Shown: piece after piece, positions 36,625 through 44,698 of the stretch | Layout: each line of letters opens with the position of its first letter | Numbering within the stretch: the stretch's first letter is position 1 | Assembly: GCF_022012415.1 (NCBI RefSeq) | Contig: NZ_JAKLTR010000004.1 | Coordinates: 1 to 64,000, forward strand | Source: Terrimonas ginsenosidimutans | Lineage (GTDB): Bacteria > Bacteroidota > Bacteroidia > Chitinophagales > Chitinophagaceae | Reading direction: 5' to 3' | DNA length: 64,000 bases | Program-made: the position numbers and the translations under genes | The notes under the pieces: generated by a model | The model's input: the letters and a program-made list of their open reading frames with translations, nothing else | What the model was told of the DNA's origin: nothing | The model's database searches: none

Positions 36625-37290
36625 ATGGAGCCACAGGAAAGAATAATCAGAGTCGCACTCGTAGACGATCATGTTCTGCTACGTAATGCATTAACAATAT
36701 TGATCAATAGTTTTGAAAATTGTCGCGTAGTAAATGAATCCTCTAATGGAAAAGAAATTAAAGAAGCAATAGAAAGCGGCATCGTCCCGGATCTGATCAT
36801 CATGGATCTGAACATGCCGGTAATGGACGGCTTTGAAGCGGCTGAATATCTTCATACGGCGCACCCGCAGCTGCCAATCCTGATGTTGACAATGTATGAT
36901 TCAGAATTATCGCTGATAAGGCTGCTGCAAACCGGAGTCAAAGGCTTTCTGAAAAAAGATATTCATCCTGCGGAACTTAAATTCGCCATCCGGTCTGTCG
37001 TCAATTCAGGATTTTACTACTCAAACCATACAACGGGTAAGCTTATTAATCTCTTCAGAAGCAATACCGAAGGGCAGATCCCTCTGGAGAAATCTCTGCT
37101 GACCACGCAGGAGCTCCAGTTCATGCAAATGATCTGCTCAGATCTGACCTATAAAGAGGTTGCGCAAAAAATGGGGCTTAACCCGAGATCGGTGGACACC
37201 CTTCGCGATCAGCTGTTTATTAAACTGGATGTAAAAAGTCGCGTAGGACTGGCAATGCTCGCTATTCGTCATGGCATTGTGACCTTTTAG
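36625..37290 (+). CDS. NarL-type response regulator (RR3, cassette 1)
   Basis: 221 residues. Receiver with D14-D15, phospho-acceptor D61 in IIMDLNMP, Lys in FLKKDIHP; C-terminal LuxR helix-turn-helix (LTTQELQFMQMICSDLTYKEVAQKM...RSVDTLRDQL). Partner of the kinase directly upstream. The first ~150 nt use AT-rich codons like the kinase gene, while the rest has the GC-richer codon use of neighbouring genes; the change falls near position 36780. Converges with the methyltransferase gene, 1 nt between stops. Confidence 0.93.
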   Translation: MEPQERIIRVALVDDHVLLRNALTILINSFENCRVVNESSNGKEIKEAIESGIVPDLIIMDLNMPVMDGFEAAEYLHTAHPQLPILMLTMYDSELSLIRLLQTGVKGFLKKDIHPAELKFAIRSVVNSGFYYSNHTTGKLINLFRSNTEGQIPLEKSLLTTQELQFMQMICSDLTYKEVAQKMGLNPRSVDTLRDQLFIKLDVKSRVGLAMLAIRHGIVTF

Positions 37291-37291
37291 C

Positions 37292-38041
37292 TCATTCCTG
37301 CGCAAGTCTGGCAATAATATATGCGCGGGGGGATCCAAGCGCATATTTCTTTTTACCCGGAATATCATAAATCTCCTCCAGCTGAAAGCCTGAATTGTTC
37401 AACAATATCCCTATCTCGTTCACAGAGTATATGTAATCGATCGCAAGCTTATTTTCAGAAGAAGCGCCTGCTCCTGTCATTCGTGTTTCTGTTTCTATGC
37501 GCGTCGGATGAAACAGGAAACTCGATGTGGAGACTATATCGATGCCTCCATGAGTTGCTTCTGATCTCTCAGTAAAATTGGGGATAACGGTCTCGGCCAG
37601 AGACCAGCTATTGATCAAAATATGTCCGCCGTCCTCAAGGGCTCCCGCCCAGTTATTCAGAAGCTTCTGGGTTTCTTCAGCATTAAAAAAATTAAGGCTG
37701 TTCCCCATGCAAATGATCAATTTGTATTTTCCCGCGGGGCGATAATCAAGAACGCTCTGCTGAAATGCCTGCAGGGGCAAGCTGCTTTCTTCCACTTTTG
37801 CGCGTATCTCGTTTATGTAGTCCGGTAGATTATCTACAGCGGTAACTTCCACTCCTCTTTCAGCGAGTGCAAGGGAATGCCGGCCATAGCCGCACATCAT
37901 GTCCAATACCCGGTCACCCGGTATCAACTGAAAATGATCTATGAGAAACTGGACTTCTTTCAAAGTCAATTGCTCGGGAATGATCGCTTTCCAGATATCC
38001 TTGTAATATCCGTCAAAAAAAAAGTCATTGATATTGTCCAT
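37292..38041 (-). CDS. Class I SAM-dependent methyltransferase
   Basis: 249 residues. SAM-binding motif I VLDMMCGYGRHSLALAERG, acidic motif II VTAVDNLPDYI, and motif IV LIICMGNSLNFF. Substrate unknown; the type resembles small-molecule methyltransferases. It starts 23 nt after the RR2 stop, so it is probably cotranscribed with that regulator and may be part of its output. Confidence 0.85.
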   Translation of the reverse strand: MDNINDFFFDGYYKDIWKAIIPEQLTLKEVQFLIDHFQLIPGDRVLDMMCGYGRHSLALAERGVEVTAVDNLPDYINEIRAKVEESSLPLQAFQQSVLDYRPAGKYKLIICMGNSLNFFNAEETQKLLNNWAGALEDGGHILINSWSLAETVIPNFTERSEATHGGIDIVSTSSFLFHPTRIETETRMTGAGASSENKLAIDYIYSVNEIGILLNNSGFQLEEIYDIPGKKKYALGSPRAYIIARLAQE

Positions 38042-38064
38042 ATCGAACCAACAGAGCGTAATAT

Positions 38065-38721
38065 CTATTCGAGTAATTTGTTGCGCATGGCGTACATGAC
38101 CAGGCCGGCGATCGTTTTTGCACCTACTTTCTGCTTCATGTTCTGCCTGATCGTCTCAATTGTTCGTGGGCTTAAAAAGACCTCTTTTGAAATCTCTTCG
38201 GTGGTTTTATCCTCTGCTATCAATTTTAGTATCCTGATCTCCTTTTCAGAAAGCTTTACCGGGTTCGGATAAAATTGCCTCACTGTTTTCTTATGCTGAA
38301 GTTTCAGAAGCACTGCCTTATTAACCAGCTCGTTGAAATAGAAATCATCGTTCATGCACGTAAGGATCGCCTGATATATCTCTTCAGGGTCAGTCGTTTT
38401 TGTGAGATATGCATTTGCGCCCATTTCCATCATTCTGGTGATCATCTCCTGATCGTCATACATCGTCAGCACGATGATCTTTACACCTTCGTACTCTTTG
38501 CGGATCATGTTGATAGCATTAATACCGTCAACTTCCGGCATTCGGATATCCATTAAAATGATATCCGGAAGCTTCAGTTGAAGTTTATGCATCAGATCCT
38601 TTCCGTCTTCGGCTTCCCAGATTATTTTGAGATACTCTTTGTCTTTAAGCGACATACGTATCCCATCCCGGAAAATCTTGTGATCGTCAGCGATGGCGAC
38701 TTTAATCTGCTGAGTTGTCAT
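38065..38721 (-). CDS. NarL-type response regulator (RR2)
   Basis: 218 residues. D12-D13, phospho-acceptor D58 in ILMDIRMP, Lys in YLTKTT, LuxR helix-turn-helix (LSEKEIRILKLIAEDKTTEEISKEV...SPRTIETIRQNM). No kinase in its own transcript. Most similar in the window to RR1 (30794-31468), including the linker FYFNELVNKAVL. Divergent from the second 7TM/kinase cassette across an 893-nt gap. Upstream of the methyltransferase. Confidence 0.92.
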   Translation of the reverse strand: MTTQQIKVAIADDHKIFRDGIRMSLKDKEYLKIIWEAEDGKDLMHKLQLKLPDIILMDIRMPEVDGINAINMIRKEYEGVKIIVLTMYDDQEMITRMMEMGANAYLTKTTDPEEIYQAILTCMNDDFYFNELVNKAVLLKLQHKKTVRQFYPNPVKLSEKEIRILKLIAEDKTTEEISKEVFLSPRTIETIRQNMKQKVGAKTIAGLVMYAMRNKLLE

Positions 38722-39007
38722 AGTAGCTTTGGTTTATGCGATCAACTGAATGGCAGCCTGTCATCAGCAATCTGCACAAAAACAACAACAGACAGGTGGG
38801 TGTATTTTTCCGATGCCAAAAGTAGTTGTTTTTATTTTCCCTATCTTTTTCAGTTTCAAAAAATTGCCCACCGCTTGCCGGCCATCCCTGCAACCCCAGG
38901 CTGGCCCTTTTTGGCACCAACCTACCCGTTGCAAGCGTAAACTTCACATCGTTCGGGTAGCAAGCTTACGATTTTGCGCGTATTTGCTGATAAAAGGAAA
39001 CCAAGCA

Positions 39008-39190
39008 ATACTGCTCTTGTTCACGCAAATATGTGGATATACTTTTGATATAAGTTGATTGGCGAAGGCTATCCGTCAAATTTATCCAATATCCCGAATC
39101 CCGCTAACCACGGGCTAAACCGTCCATAACATGATTTCCATTATCCGTTGAAATACCAGCGAGATCCAATGTCAATCAACTTCTTTCCTG
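39008..39190. repeat. Noncoding block shared with 31696-31860
   Basis: Same ordered words as the copy upstream of RR1 (TGCTCTTGTT, GTGGATATA, AAGTTGAT, TATCCAAT, AAACCGTCCA, ATTTCCA, ATCAACTT). Between TATCCAAT and AAACCGTCCA it carries about 20 extra bases including CCCG...CGGG, a small hairpin. Evidence for a segmental duplication of regulator plus upstream DNA. Confidence 0.7.
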
Positions 39191-39265
39191 CTTGCTAACG
39201 GGGCGAAATATGCCCAAACAAATATGCTTTTTTATTCACATGGGTGGATAATTCCTCTGAAACTG

Positions 39266-39331
39266 AAATTTCCTAAGAAAATTTCCTATTTAGGTCATGG
39301 TAAAATTACTATTTTAGCCTGGTAAAATCAC
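39266..39331. promoter_or_regulatory. Operator-like direct repeats
   Basis: AAATTTCCTA occurs at 39266 and 39279. GGTAAAATTAC (39299-39309) and GGTAAAATCAC (39321-39331) are spaced 22 bp, two helical turns. TAAAAT/ATTTTA (39301-39316) is also a 6-4-6 palindrome. Placed between divergent signalling genes, these are candidate sites for the local LuxR-type regulators. Confidence 0.4.
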
Positions 39332-39503
39332 TTTATTTCAGGCGGCTAAATACGAAGTATTTTTCCATGAAACCCTTTACCAGCATGCATTTCACGGCTT
39401 TATAAGGGTTTTATAGTAACAAAATATCTGTAGATATACCCGCCTTTCGACGCAATTTTTACACTCGGAATCGATTCAAGCACCTAAAAAAAGCGTTACT
39501 GTT

Positions 39504-39575
39504 ATGAAAAAATTCACCGTTTCAAGGGCTGTTATCAGAATTGACGACCTTTCTGGCCTGGCTTGGGAAGAATAA
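39504..39575 (+). CDS. Candidate 23-residue peptide
   Basis: ATG-started frame (MKKFTVSRAVIRIDDLSGL then AWEE) ending 34 nt before the -7 box of cassette 2. The sequence around its start, CGTTACTGTTATGAAA, recurs exactly on the minus strand at about 31979-31994, where it opens an 8-codon frame. No ribosome-binding evidence beyond this, so it may be a chance frame. Confidence 0.2.
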   Translation: MKKFTVSRAVIRIDDLSGLAWEE

Positions 39576-39609
39576 GTCGATTAAAGTTTTAAACCTTTAA
39601 AAGTTTTTC

Positions 39610-39617
39610 TATTTTTG
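39610..39617 (+). promoter_or_regulatory. -7 box overlapping the apparent start of the cassette 2 membrane gene
   Basis: TATTTTTG is a full match to TAnnTTTG. Transcription from it would start near 39624, after the TTG at 39615 that would otherwise be the start codon. Confidence 0.45.
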
Positions 39618-40334
39618 GTTAAAATCCAAACAATAGAAAAACTTTTTTACTATATAAACGCCATCTCCTACTTAACTTTTCCCGCTTTTTACTTCTTTTC
39701 AAAAGAAAAAGGGAGACTTCCAAAAATCTTGGGTATATACGGGATAATTGTATGCTTTTTCCTCTGCGTTTTTGATTATTTACTAGAGGAAAAGTCTTAC
39801 AATATACTTTTGATTTTGCAAAACTTGTTTACACCGTTCGAGTATCTGGTGTTTACAATGATATTTTTTCTTACGGCTGGCAAGAGAAAACGAAAATTTT
39901 TAATCGCTATCTCGATCATTTTTATAGCATTTCTAATTACCTTATTTATAGTTAAACCGGCTACGATTGATTCTAACTTGGTTCTGGATACTTATGGTGT
40001 TGGTATAGAAACGATTATAATTTTTTTATACATATTTTCTTTTCTTTATGAACAATCTAAAATAGATGACTCAGAAAGTATTTTTAGCAAATACCTTTTC
40101 TGGATTTCTATGGGGCTATTAATTTATTTAGGCGGATCATTTTTTTTCAATATTCTGGTTACAGAAATGTCCTTAGCTGAATTCGACAATTATTACCATT
40201 ACACTTACATTGCAGAATTGATAAAGAATGTTTTATTCCTAGTTGCGCTATCTAAAGCCTCAGACTTATCTGTCAAAAAAAAAGAGGCAGTCACTCAGAT
40301 CCAAATGCCATATCTGGACATTGATATGAACTAA
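39615..40334 (+). CDS. Seven-helix membrane protein, putative sensor (cassette 2)
   Basis: Up to 239 residues with about seven hydrophobic helices (roughly 10-28, 38-54, 62-86, 92-112, 126-145, 157-178, 196-214), then a short polar tail. The start is uncertain: the frame opens with TTG at 39615, which overlaps a perfect -7 box, and no in-frame ATG follows early, so initiation may be leaderless or at a rare codon. AT-rich, unlike the kinase that follows 18 nt later. Same gene order as cassette 1 (7TM, kinase, regulator). Inference: sensing subunit for the adjacent kinase. Confidence 0.7.
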   Translation: MVKIQTIEKLFYYINAISYLTFPAFYFFSKEKGRLPKILGIYGIIVCFFLCVFDYLLEEKSYNILLILQNLFTPFEYLVFTMIFFLTAGKRKRKFLIAISIIFIAFLITLFIVKPATIDSNLVLDTYGVGIETIIIFLYIFSFLYEQSKIDDSESIFSKYLFWISMGLLIYLGGSFFFNILVTEMSLAEFDNYYHYTYIAELIKNVLFLVALSKASDLSVKKKEAVTQIQMPYLDIDMN

Positions 40335-40352
40335 TTCCCTATTTTACATTTT

Positions 40353-41183
40353 ATGTTCTTCTTGCAAGCCACCAACCCATCTTCAGGAGTTTCCTCAGTG
40401 CTCTTTATTGGCACTATGGGCATGCTTGTTCTTACTGTTGGCCTTGTACTGTTCATCATATTCCACCAGCGCAAAGTGTCCCGATATCAGCGTACGCTGC
40501 AAAAAATGGAAGAAGAACAACAGAAGATCCTGCTTAATGCCTCCATCAAACTCCAGGAAGAAGAACGTCAGCGCCTTGCAGCAGACCTGCATGATGATGC
40601 CGGACCATTACTTGCCACTGCCCGGCTTTACCTGAATGAAAATCTCGTCAACCAGGACAAAGCCACCCAGCTCCAATCCATTTTTCAGGCCCGGCAGATC
40701 ATCGATGACACCATTCAGCTGGTACGCAATATCAGTCATAGCCTGATGCCGCCGACACTCAAAAACTTCGGCCTTGAGTCTGCGGTGAATGACCTCTTCC
40801 AAAAGATCAGCGGTTCCGGCAGCATGAACGCCAGCAGCAGGTTCCACGACTATAAAGATCGCCTCAAACCGGAAAAAGAACTGATCGTATTCCGTATAGT
40901 CCAGGAGCTCGTAAATAATATCTTAAAGCACAGCAGCTCCAGCTTTATTCACCTCACTCAAAATGTGCATGGCGACAAATTCTACCTTCGCATTCATCAT
41001 GATGGAAGAGGAATTATTCAAACCGATTTTGATAAACTGAACAAAAGCAATATCGGCCTCGGCCTGAAGAATATCAGCAGCCGTTTACGGGTGGTACAGG
41101 GAAGCATTTATTTTGAAAAAGACATCTCGCAGACCTATTATAAAGTAACGATAGAATTACCTAAGGACGAACCCTATCAATAG
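40353..41183 (+). CDS. HisKA_3-type sensor histidine kinase (cassette 2)
   Basis: 276 residues. One membrane helix (about 14-37), a charged coiled-coil linker, phospho-acceptor H80 in AADLHDDAGPLLATARL, N-box QELVNNILKHS and G-box HDGRGI. No sensor domain. GC content and codon use are like the bulk of the window, in contrast to the AT-rich membrane gene just before it. The regulator follows after 39 nt, a gap that holds -7-like TAATTTTA and TACCTTTT, so the regulator may also be transcribed alone. Confidence 0.93.
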   Translation: MFFLQATNPSSGVSSVLFIGTMGMLVLTVGLVLFIIFHQRKVSRYQRTLQKMEEEQQKILLNASIKLQEEERQRLAADLHDDAGPLLATARLYLNENLVNQDKATQLQSIFQARQIIDDTIQLVRNISHSLMPPTLKNFGLESAVNDLFQKISGSGSMNASSRFHDYKDRLKPEKELIVFRIVQELVNNILKHSSSSFIHLTQNVHGDKFYLRIHHDGRGIIQTDFDKLNKSNIGLGLKNISSRLRVVQGSIYFEKDISQTYYKVTIELPKDEPYQ

Positions 41184-41222
41184 TGCTGTTTATTTGCTAA
41201 TTTTACCTTTTATCTGATACTT

Positions 41223-41873
41223 ATGGGAATCATCAAGGTAGCTATTGCAGACGATCATAAAATCTTTCGAAAAGGCGTAATCCTTTCCCTGAGGCCGTTC
41301 ACTAATATAAAATTCGTTCAGGAAGCAGAGAACGGCGATGAACTTCTTAATGGCATCACCCAGTCAGACCCCGACGTCGTTTTGATGGATCTTCGTATGC
41401 CCGGCAAAGACGGTATCGAAACCACCAAGATCATCAGCAAGCAACATCCCGGCATCAAAGTACTCGTGCTTAGCATGTATGAAGATGAACGATTTGTTTA
41501 CCACCTGATGGAGAACGGTGCGAACGGATATATGCTGAAGAATGCTGAACCCCAGGAGATCAGAAGGGCCATCATGGAAGTATCTGAAAAAGGATATTAC
41601 CTGAACAATTTTGTAAACCGGATCCTCCTCAAAAAATCACACTCGCGTCAAAAAGTGGTTCCTTCCCTGAACAACGAGATCACGCTCAGCGATAAGGAAA
41701 GAGATGTACTCCGGTTTATCTGCATGGAGTTTACCGCACAGGAGATAGCACAGAAAATGGACATCAGCCCCCGTACTGTCGAAGCGATCAAAGACAGGCT
41801 GATGGAACGCTTTGGCAGTAAAAACACCGCGGGTCTTGTTTTCTTTGCCGTAAAGAATAACCTGATCGACTAA
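41223..41873 (+). CDS. NarL-type response regulator (RR4, cassette 2)
   Basis: 216 residues. D10-D11, phospho-acceptor D56 in VLMDLRMP, Lys in YMLKNAEP, LuxR helix-turn-helix (LSDKERDVLRFICMEFTAQEIAQKM...SPRTVEAIKDRL). Output protein of cassette 2. Its stop is 4 nt from the convergent scoB stop, with no visible terminator between. Confidence 0.93.
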   Translation: MGIIKVAIADDHKIFRKGVILSLRPFTNIKFVQEAENGDELLNGITQSDPDVVLMDLRMPGKDGIETTKIISKQHPGIKVLVLSMYEDERFVYHLMENGANGYMLKNAEPQEIRRAIMEVSEKGYYLNNFVNRILLKKSHSRQKVVPSLNNEITLSDKERDVLRFICMEFTAQEIAQKMDISPRTVEAIKDRLMERFGSKNTAGLVFFAVKNNLID

Positions 41874-41877
41874 CCGA

Positions 41878-42534
41878 TCAGCACTGCATCTCCGGAATAT
41901 CTCCCTTTATAACCAGTCTTCCCGCAGTCTTTGCCCTTATCTCATCAACACTGACGCCCGGAGCCCGTTCATTCAGCTCGAAACCTTCATGTGTAACCGA
42001 TATTACGGCGAGATCCGACACGATCTTCTTCACGCACCTAACTCCCGTCAGCGGCAGAGAACATGCCGGTAATAGCTTTGATTCCCCTTTAGGATTAGTA
42101 TGCATCATCGCTACGATAATATTCCTGGCACTGGCCACAAGATCCATCGCTCCACCCATCCCCTTGACCATCTTACCCGGGATCTTCCAGTTGGCGATAT
42201 CTCCGGTATCACTCACTTCCATCGCCCCCAGCACTGTGAGATCAACCTTACCCGCACGGATCATCCCAAAACTCATTGCTGAATCAAAGAATGCCGAACC
42301 GGGAATAGTGGTGATGGTCTGTTTACCCGCATTGATCAGATCCGGATCTTCCTCTCCTTCCCAGGGGAAAGGCCCCATACCCAATAAACCGTTTTCACTT
42401 TGCAACACAACATTCACACCCGCCGGAATATAATTGGCCACCAGCGTGGGAATTCCAATACCAAGATTCACATAATATCCATCCTGCAACTCCTGCGCAA
42501 TGCGGGAAGCAATCTGTTCTTTTGATAATGCCAT
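41878..42534 (-). CDS. scoB: 3-oxoacid CoA-transferase subunit B
   Basis: 218 residues. Beta subunit of the succinyl-CoA:3-ketoacid (or acetoacetyl-CoA) transferase, which activates acetoacetate. [15 protein letters not shown] and the catalytic glutamate E47 in [13 protein letters not shown] are present, as is the [19 protein letters not shown] segment typical of SCOT-B. Follows scoA by 27 nt; the two subunits form one enzyme. Confidence 0.92.
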   Translation of the reverse strand: MALSKEQIASRIAQELQDGYYVNLGIGIPTLVANYIPAGVNVVLQSENGLLGMGPFPWEGEEDPDLINAGKQTITTIPGSAFFDSAMSFGMIRAGKVDLTVLGAMEVSDTGDIANWKIPGKMVKGMGGAMDLVASARNIIVAMMHTNPKGESKLLPACSLPLTGVRCVKKIVSDLAVISVTHEGFELNERAPGVSVDEIRAKTAGRLVIKGDIPEMQC

Positions 42535-42561
42535 GATGTAAAAATTAAAACTGCCTGATGA

Positions 42562-43266
42562 TTAAACCACACTTCTCGGACGCACGGTCCTTTGCTCGAT
42601 CCGCTTTTCATACCCGCTTCCCTGGAAGATCCGGTGTACATAGATGCCCGGAGTTTGTATATTATTTGCATCCAACTGGCCGGCCGGCACCAGTTCCTCC
42701 ACCTCTGCAATAGTGATCTTTCCCGCCATCGCCATCAGCGGATTGAAATTCCGCGCAGTGTCTTTATATACCAGGTTGCCCTGGGTATCGCCTTTCCAGG
42801 CCTTCACGATTGCAAAATCCGCTTCAAACGCATACTCGAGAAGATAATCTTTACCGTTAAAATTCCGTACTTCCTTGCCTTCCGCCACCTCTGTTCCAAC
42901 ACCGGCTGGCGTATAAATCGCAGGCATCCCATAACCTGAAGCCATGCACCGCGTAGCCAGCGTTCCCTGTGGTATCAGTTCAACCTCCAGCTCTCCACTC
43001 AGCAACTGACGTTCGAATTCCGCATTTTCCCCCACATACGAAGAGATCATTTTTTTCACCTGCTTTTGCTTCAGCAAAAGACCAATTCCGAAATCGTCAA
43101 CGCCCGCATTGTTGGAAATGCAGGTAAGCCCCGTAACGCCTTTTCTGACCAGTGCAGCGATACAATTTTCAGGAATACCGCACAAACCAAACCCGCCGAG
43201 CATCAACACATTTCCATTGCTGATATCCTGGATAGCCTCTTCCGCTGATTGAACCTGTTTATTCAT
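42562..43266 (-). CDS. scoA: 3-oxoacid CoA-transferase subunit A
   Basis: 234 residues. Alpha subunit with the GGFGLCGIPENCI motif (CoA-transferase family 1 signature), SNNAGVDDFGIGLLL and ELEVELIPQGTLATR. Encoded directly upstream of scoB. Together they interconvert 3-oxoacid and CoA esters, in ketone-body or branched-chain/fatty acid catabolism. Confidence 0.92.
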   Translation of the reverse strand: MNKQVQSAEEAIQDISNGNVLMLGGFGLCGIPENCIAALVRKGVTGLTCISNNAGVDDFGIGLLLKQKQVKKMISSYVGENAEFERQLLSGELEVELIPQGTLATRCMASGYGMPAIYTPAGVGTEVAEGKEVRNFNGKDYLLEYAFEADFAIVKAWKGDTQGNLVYKDTARNFNPLMAMAGKITIAEVEELVPAGQLDANNIQTPGIYVHRIFQGSGYEKRIEQRTVRPRSVV

Positions 43267-43295
43267 ATAGATCGTTAGTGTAGCTGAGTCTGTTG

Positions 43296-43784
43296 CTATT
43301 GAACAGAAGATTTTTTAAACGCTGCTTTTCGCATCCTGTCGAGTCTACGGTTCAGCTTTACCGTATCAACCACTGCTTTCTTCACTGTATCAGCAACTTT
43401 TACTGATGAATCCTTTTTCAGAGAATCCATTGTTGCCGGCTTTTGAGCTTCCGGTTCTGCTTTTATTTTTCCGATAGAATCCATCATAGCCTTCATCTTC
43501 TGGGGATGCTGCTGGTAATACGCGTAACTTTTCACGAACTGCTCACGCGTGATCTTATGGATCTTAAACACCTTTTCATTCCATTTCAGACTTTCCGCGG
43601 CTTTATCCGTACTGGCATCTTTGTAAAAAACATAGTTATTTAAAAAGTCCGCCGCCCGGATCATATCCCACATGACAGCCTGCATTTTGGGCTGATCCAA
43701 AACACCTTCGGGCAGTTTGTTCTTATCTGTACAGGAAAACACTATCCCAATCAGCAAAAGAAAAATAAACCAGGTACTCTTCAT
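43296..43784 (-). CDS. DUF4296-type lipoprotein
   Basis: 162 residues with a lipoprotein signal: hydrophobic start, then VFSC with the acylated cysteine at about residue 18. The following 90 residues (LPEGVLDQPKMQAVMWDMIRAADFL...) match what I know of DUF4296, found in Bacteroidota. The tail is Lys/Asp-rich and low-complexity. Overlaps the DUF4835 gene by 4 nt. Function unknown; last gene of the bamD-omega-coaBC operon. Confidence 0.75.
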   Translation of the reverse strand: MKSTWFIFLLLIGIVFSCTDKNKLPEGVLDQPKMQAVMWDMIRAADFLNNYVFYKDASTDKAAESLKWNEKVFKIHKITREQFVKSYAYYQQHPQKMKAMMDSIGKIKAEPEAQKPATMDSLKKDSSVKVADTVKKAVVDTVKLNRRLDRMRKAAFKKSSVQ

Positions 43785-44698
43785 CTTAATTCTTTGTAGG
43801 CATTGCCATTGGTGATATCAATTTTTGACAGAATATCGGCGGCTCTTGTTTTTTTATCCTTTTCTGCCTTGGAAAATACCTTGATCAATTCTACGCTCTT
43901 CCCCTGTAAAAAGAACTGCAGTATCATTGAATTCGGATTCTCCGTGTTCAATGTATTCAGAAAATTGAGACTGGTGAGCACCCCGTTCCTTCCTTCATCC
44001 TCATTCTCATAAAAAAGATCCATCCCCGATCTGTAGTAGGAATACAACGCGTCATGTATCAGCGCAAAACGATTATTGTTCAGGTTTTCCGAAAGCCAGT
44101 ACCGGTTACGCTGACTTTCATAAGAGCGCCATCCTGTGATATCACGGCTTTCAGGAGCATTATTTACAATATTCCATGCTTTTTGAAAGTATACATCGCC
44201 GCCGCGAAGCGCAAAAGAACCGTAGTCAAGGCCCAGAATAATATTAACATAATAAGCGATCACTGCAGGAAGATTTGCCACAGAAGGATCACTTCCCTGC
44301 ACCCTGTTCTCATTGAACTCAACAGGTTGAAACTCCTGGTAACGGAACACTACATTATCATCGATAAAATTGATCAATGGAGAATCATACGTGCTGTTAT
44401 AAACCGGCCGGGCTGCCTGAACAGTCAGCGAAGCTTTATACATATTGTTGCCCATCTCCTGCTCAATATTCAGCAAAAAATTGCATTGGATCTTTTCATT
44501 TGCCTGAAAGGCATCTTTTGTCCACTTCCGGTTGTTTATGAAGTTGGTCAGTGTCGTCTGCAGGGTCTGAAAGATCTTTTTATCTACATTGGTACTTACA
44601 CGGGAAGCCAGCACAGTCAGCCTGGCCTGGATCTCCTGGGCATGCAAATGCCGTACGAACACCGATACCAACACAAACAACACAATTCTTTTAAGCAT
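43781..44698 (-). CDS. DUF4835-type periplasmic protein
   Basis: 305 residues with an N-terminal signal sequence ending near HLHAQ. The rest (LTVLASRVSTNVDKKIFQTLQTTLTNFINNRKWT...) is the DUF4835 type, typically encoded next to coaBC in Bacteroidota. Function unknown. Overlaps the coaBC gene by 8 nt and the DUF4296 gene by 4 nt, so the three are tightly cotranslated. Confidence 0.8.
   Translation of the reverse strand: MLKRIVLFVLVSVFVRHLHAQEIQARLTVLASRVSTNVDKKIFQTLQTTLTNFINNRKWTKDAFQANEKIQCNFLLNIEQEMGNNMYKASLTVQAARPVYNSTYDSPLINFIDDNVVFRYQEFQPVEFNENRVQGSDPSVANLPAVIAYYVNIILGLDYGSFALRGGDVYFQKAWNIVNNAPESRDITGWRSYESQRNRYWLSENLNNNRFALIHDALYSYYRSGMDLFYENEDEGRNGVLTSLNFLNTLNTENPNSMILQFFLQGKSVELIKVFSKAEKDKKTRAADILSKIDITNGNAYKELR

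Larger units (their letters stand above)
38722..39614. other. 893-nt intergenic region between RR2 and cassette 2
   Basis: Holds the block shared with RR1 (39008-39190), two sets of direct repeats (39266-39331), a 23-codon open frame at 39504 and a perfect -7 box at 39610. GC content falls towards the right end. Remaining stretches show nothing I can name. Confidence 0.6.

Noticed and set aside
30794-41873. Signalling island considered as a mobile genomic island
   Set aside because: No integrase, transposase, tRNA or flanking direct repeats are visible, and only parts of it are AT-rich. Local duplication plus partial replacement explains it better.
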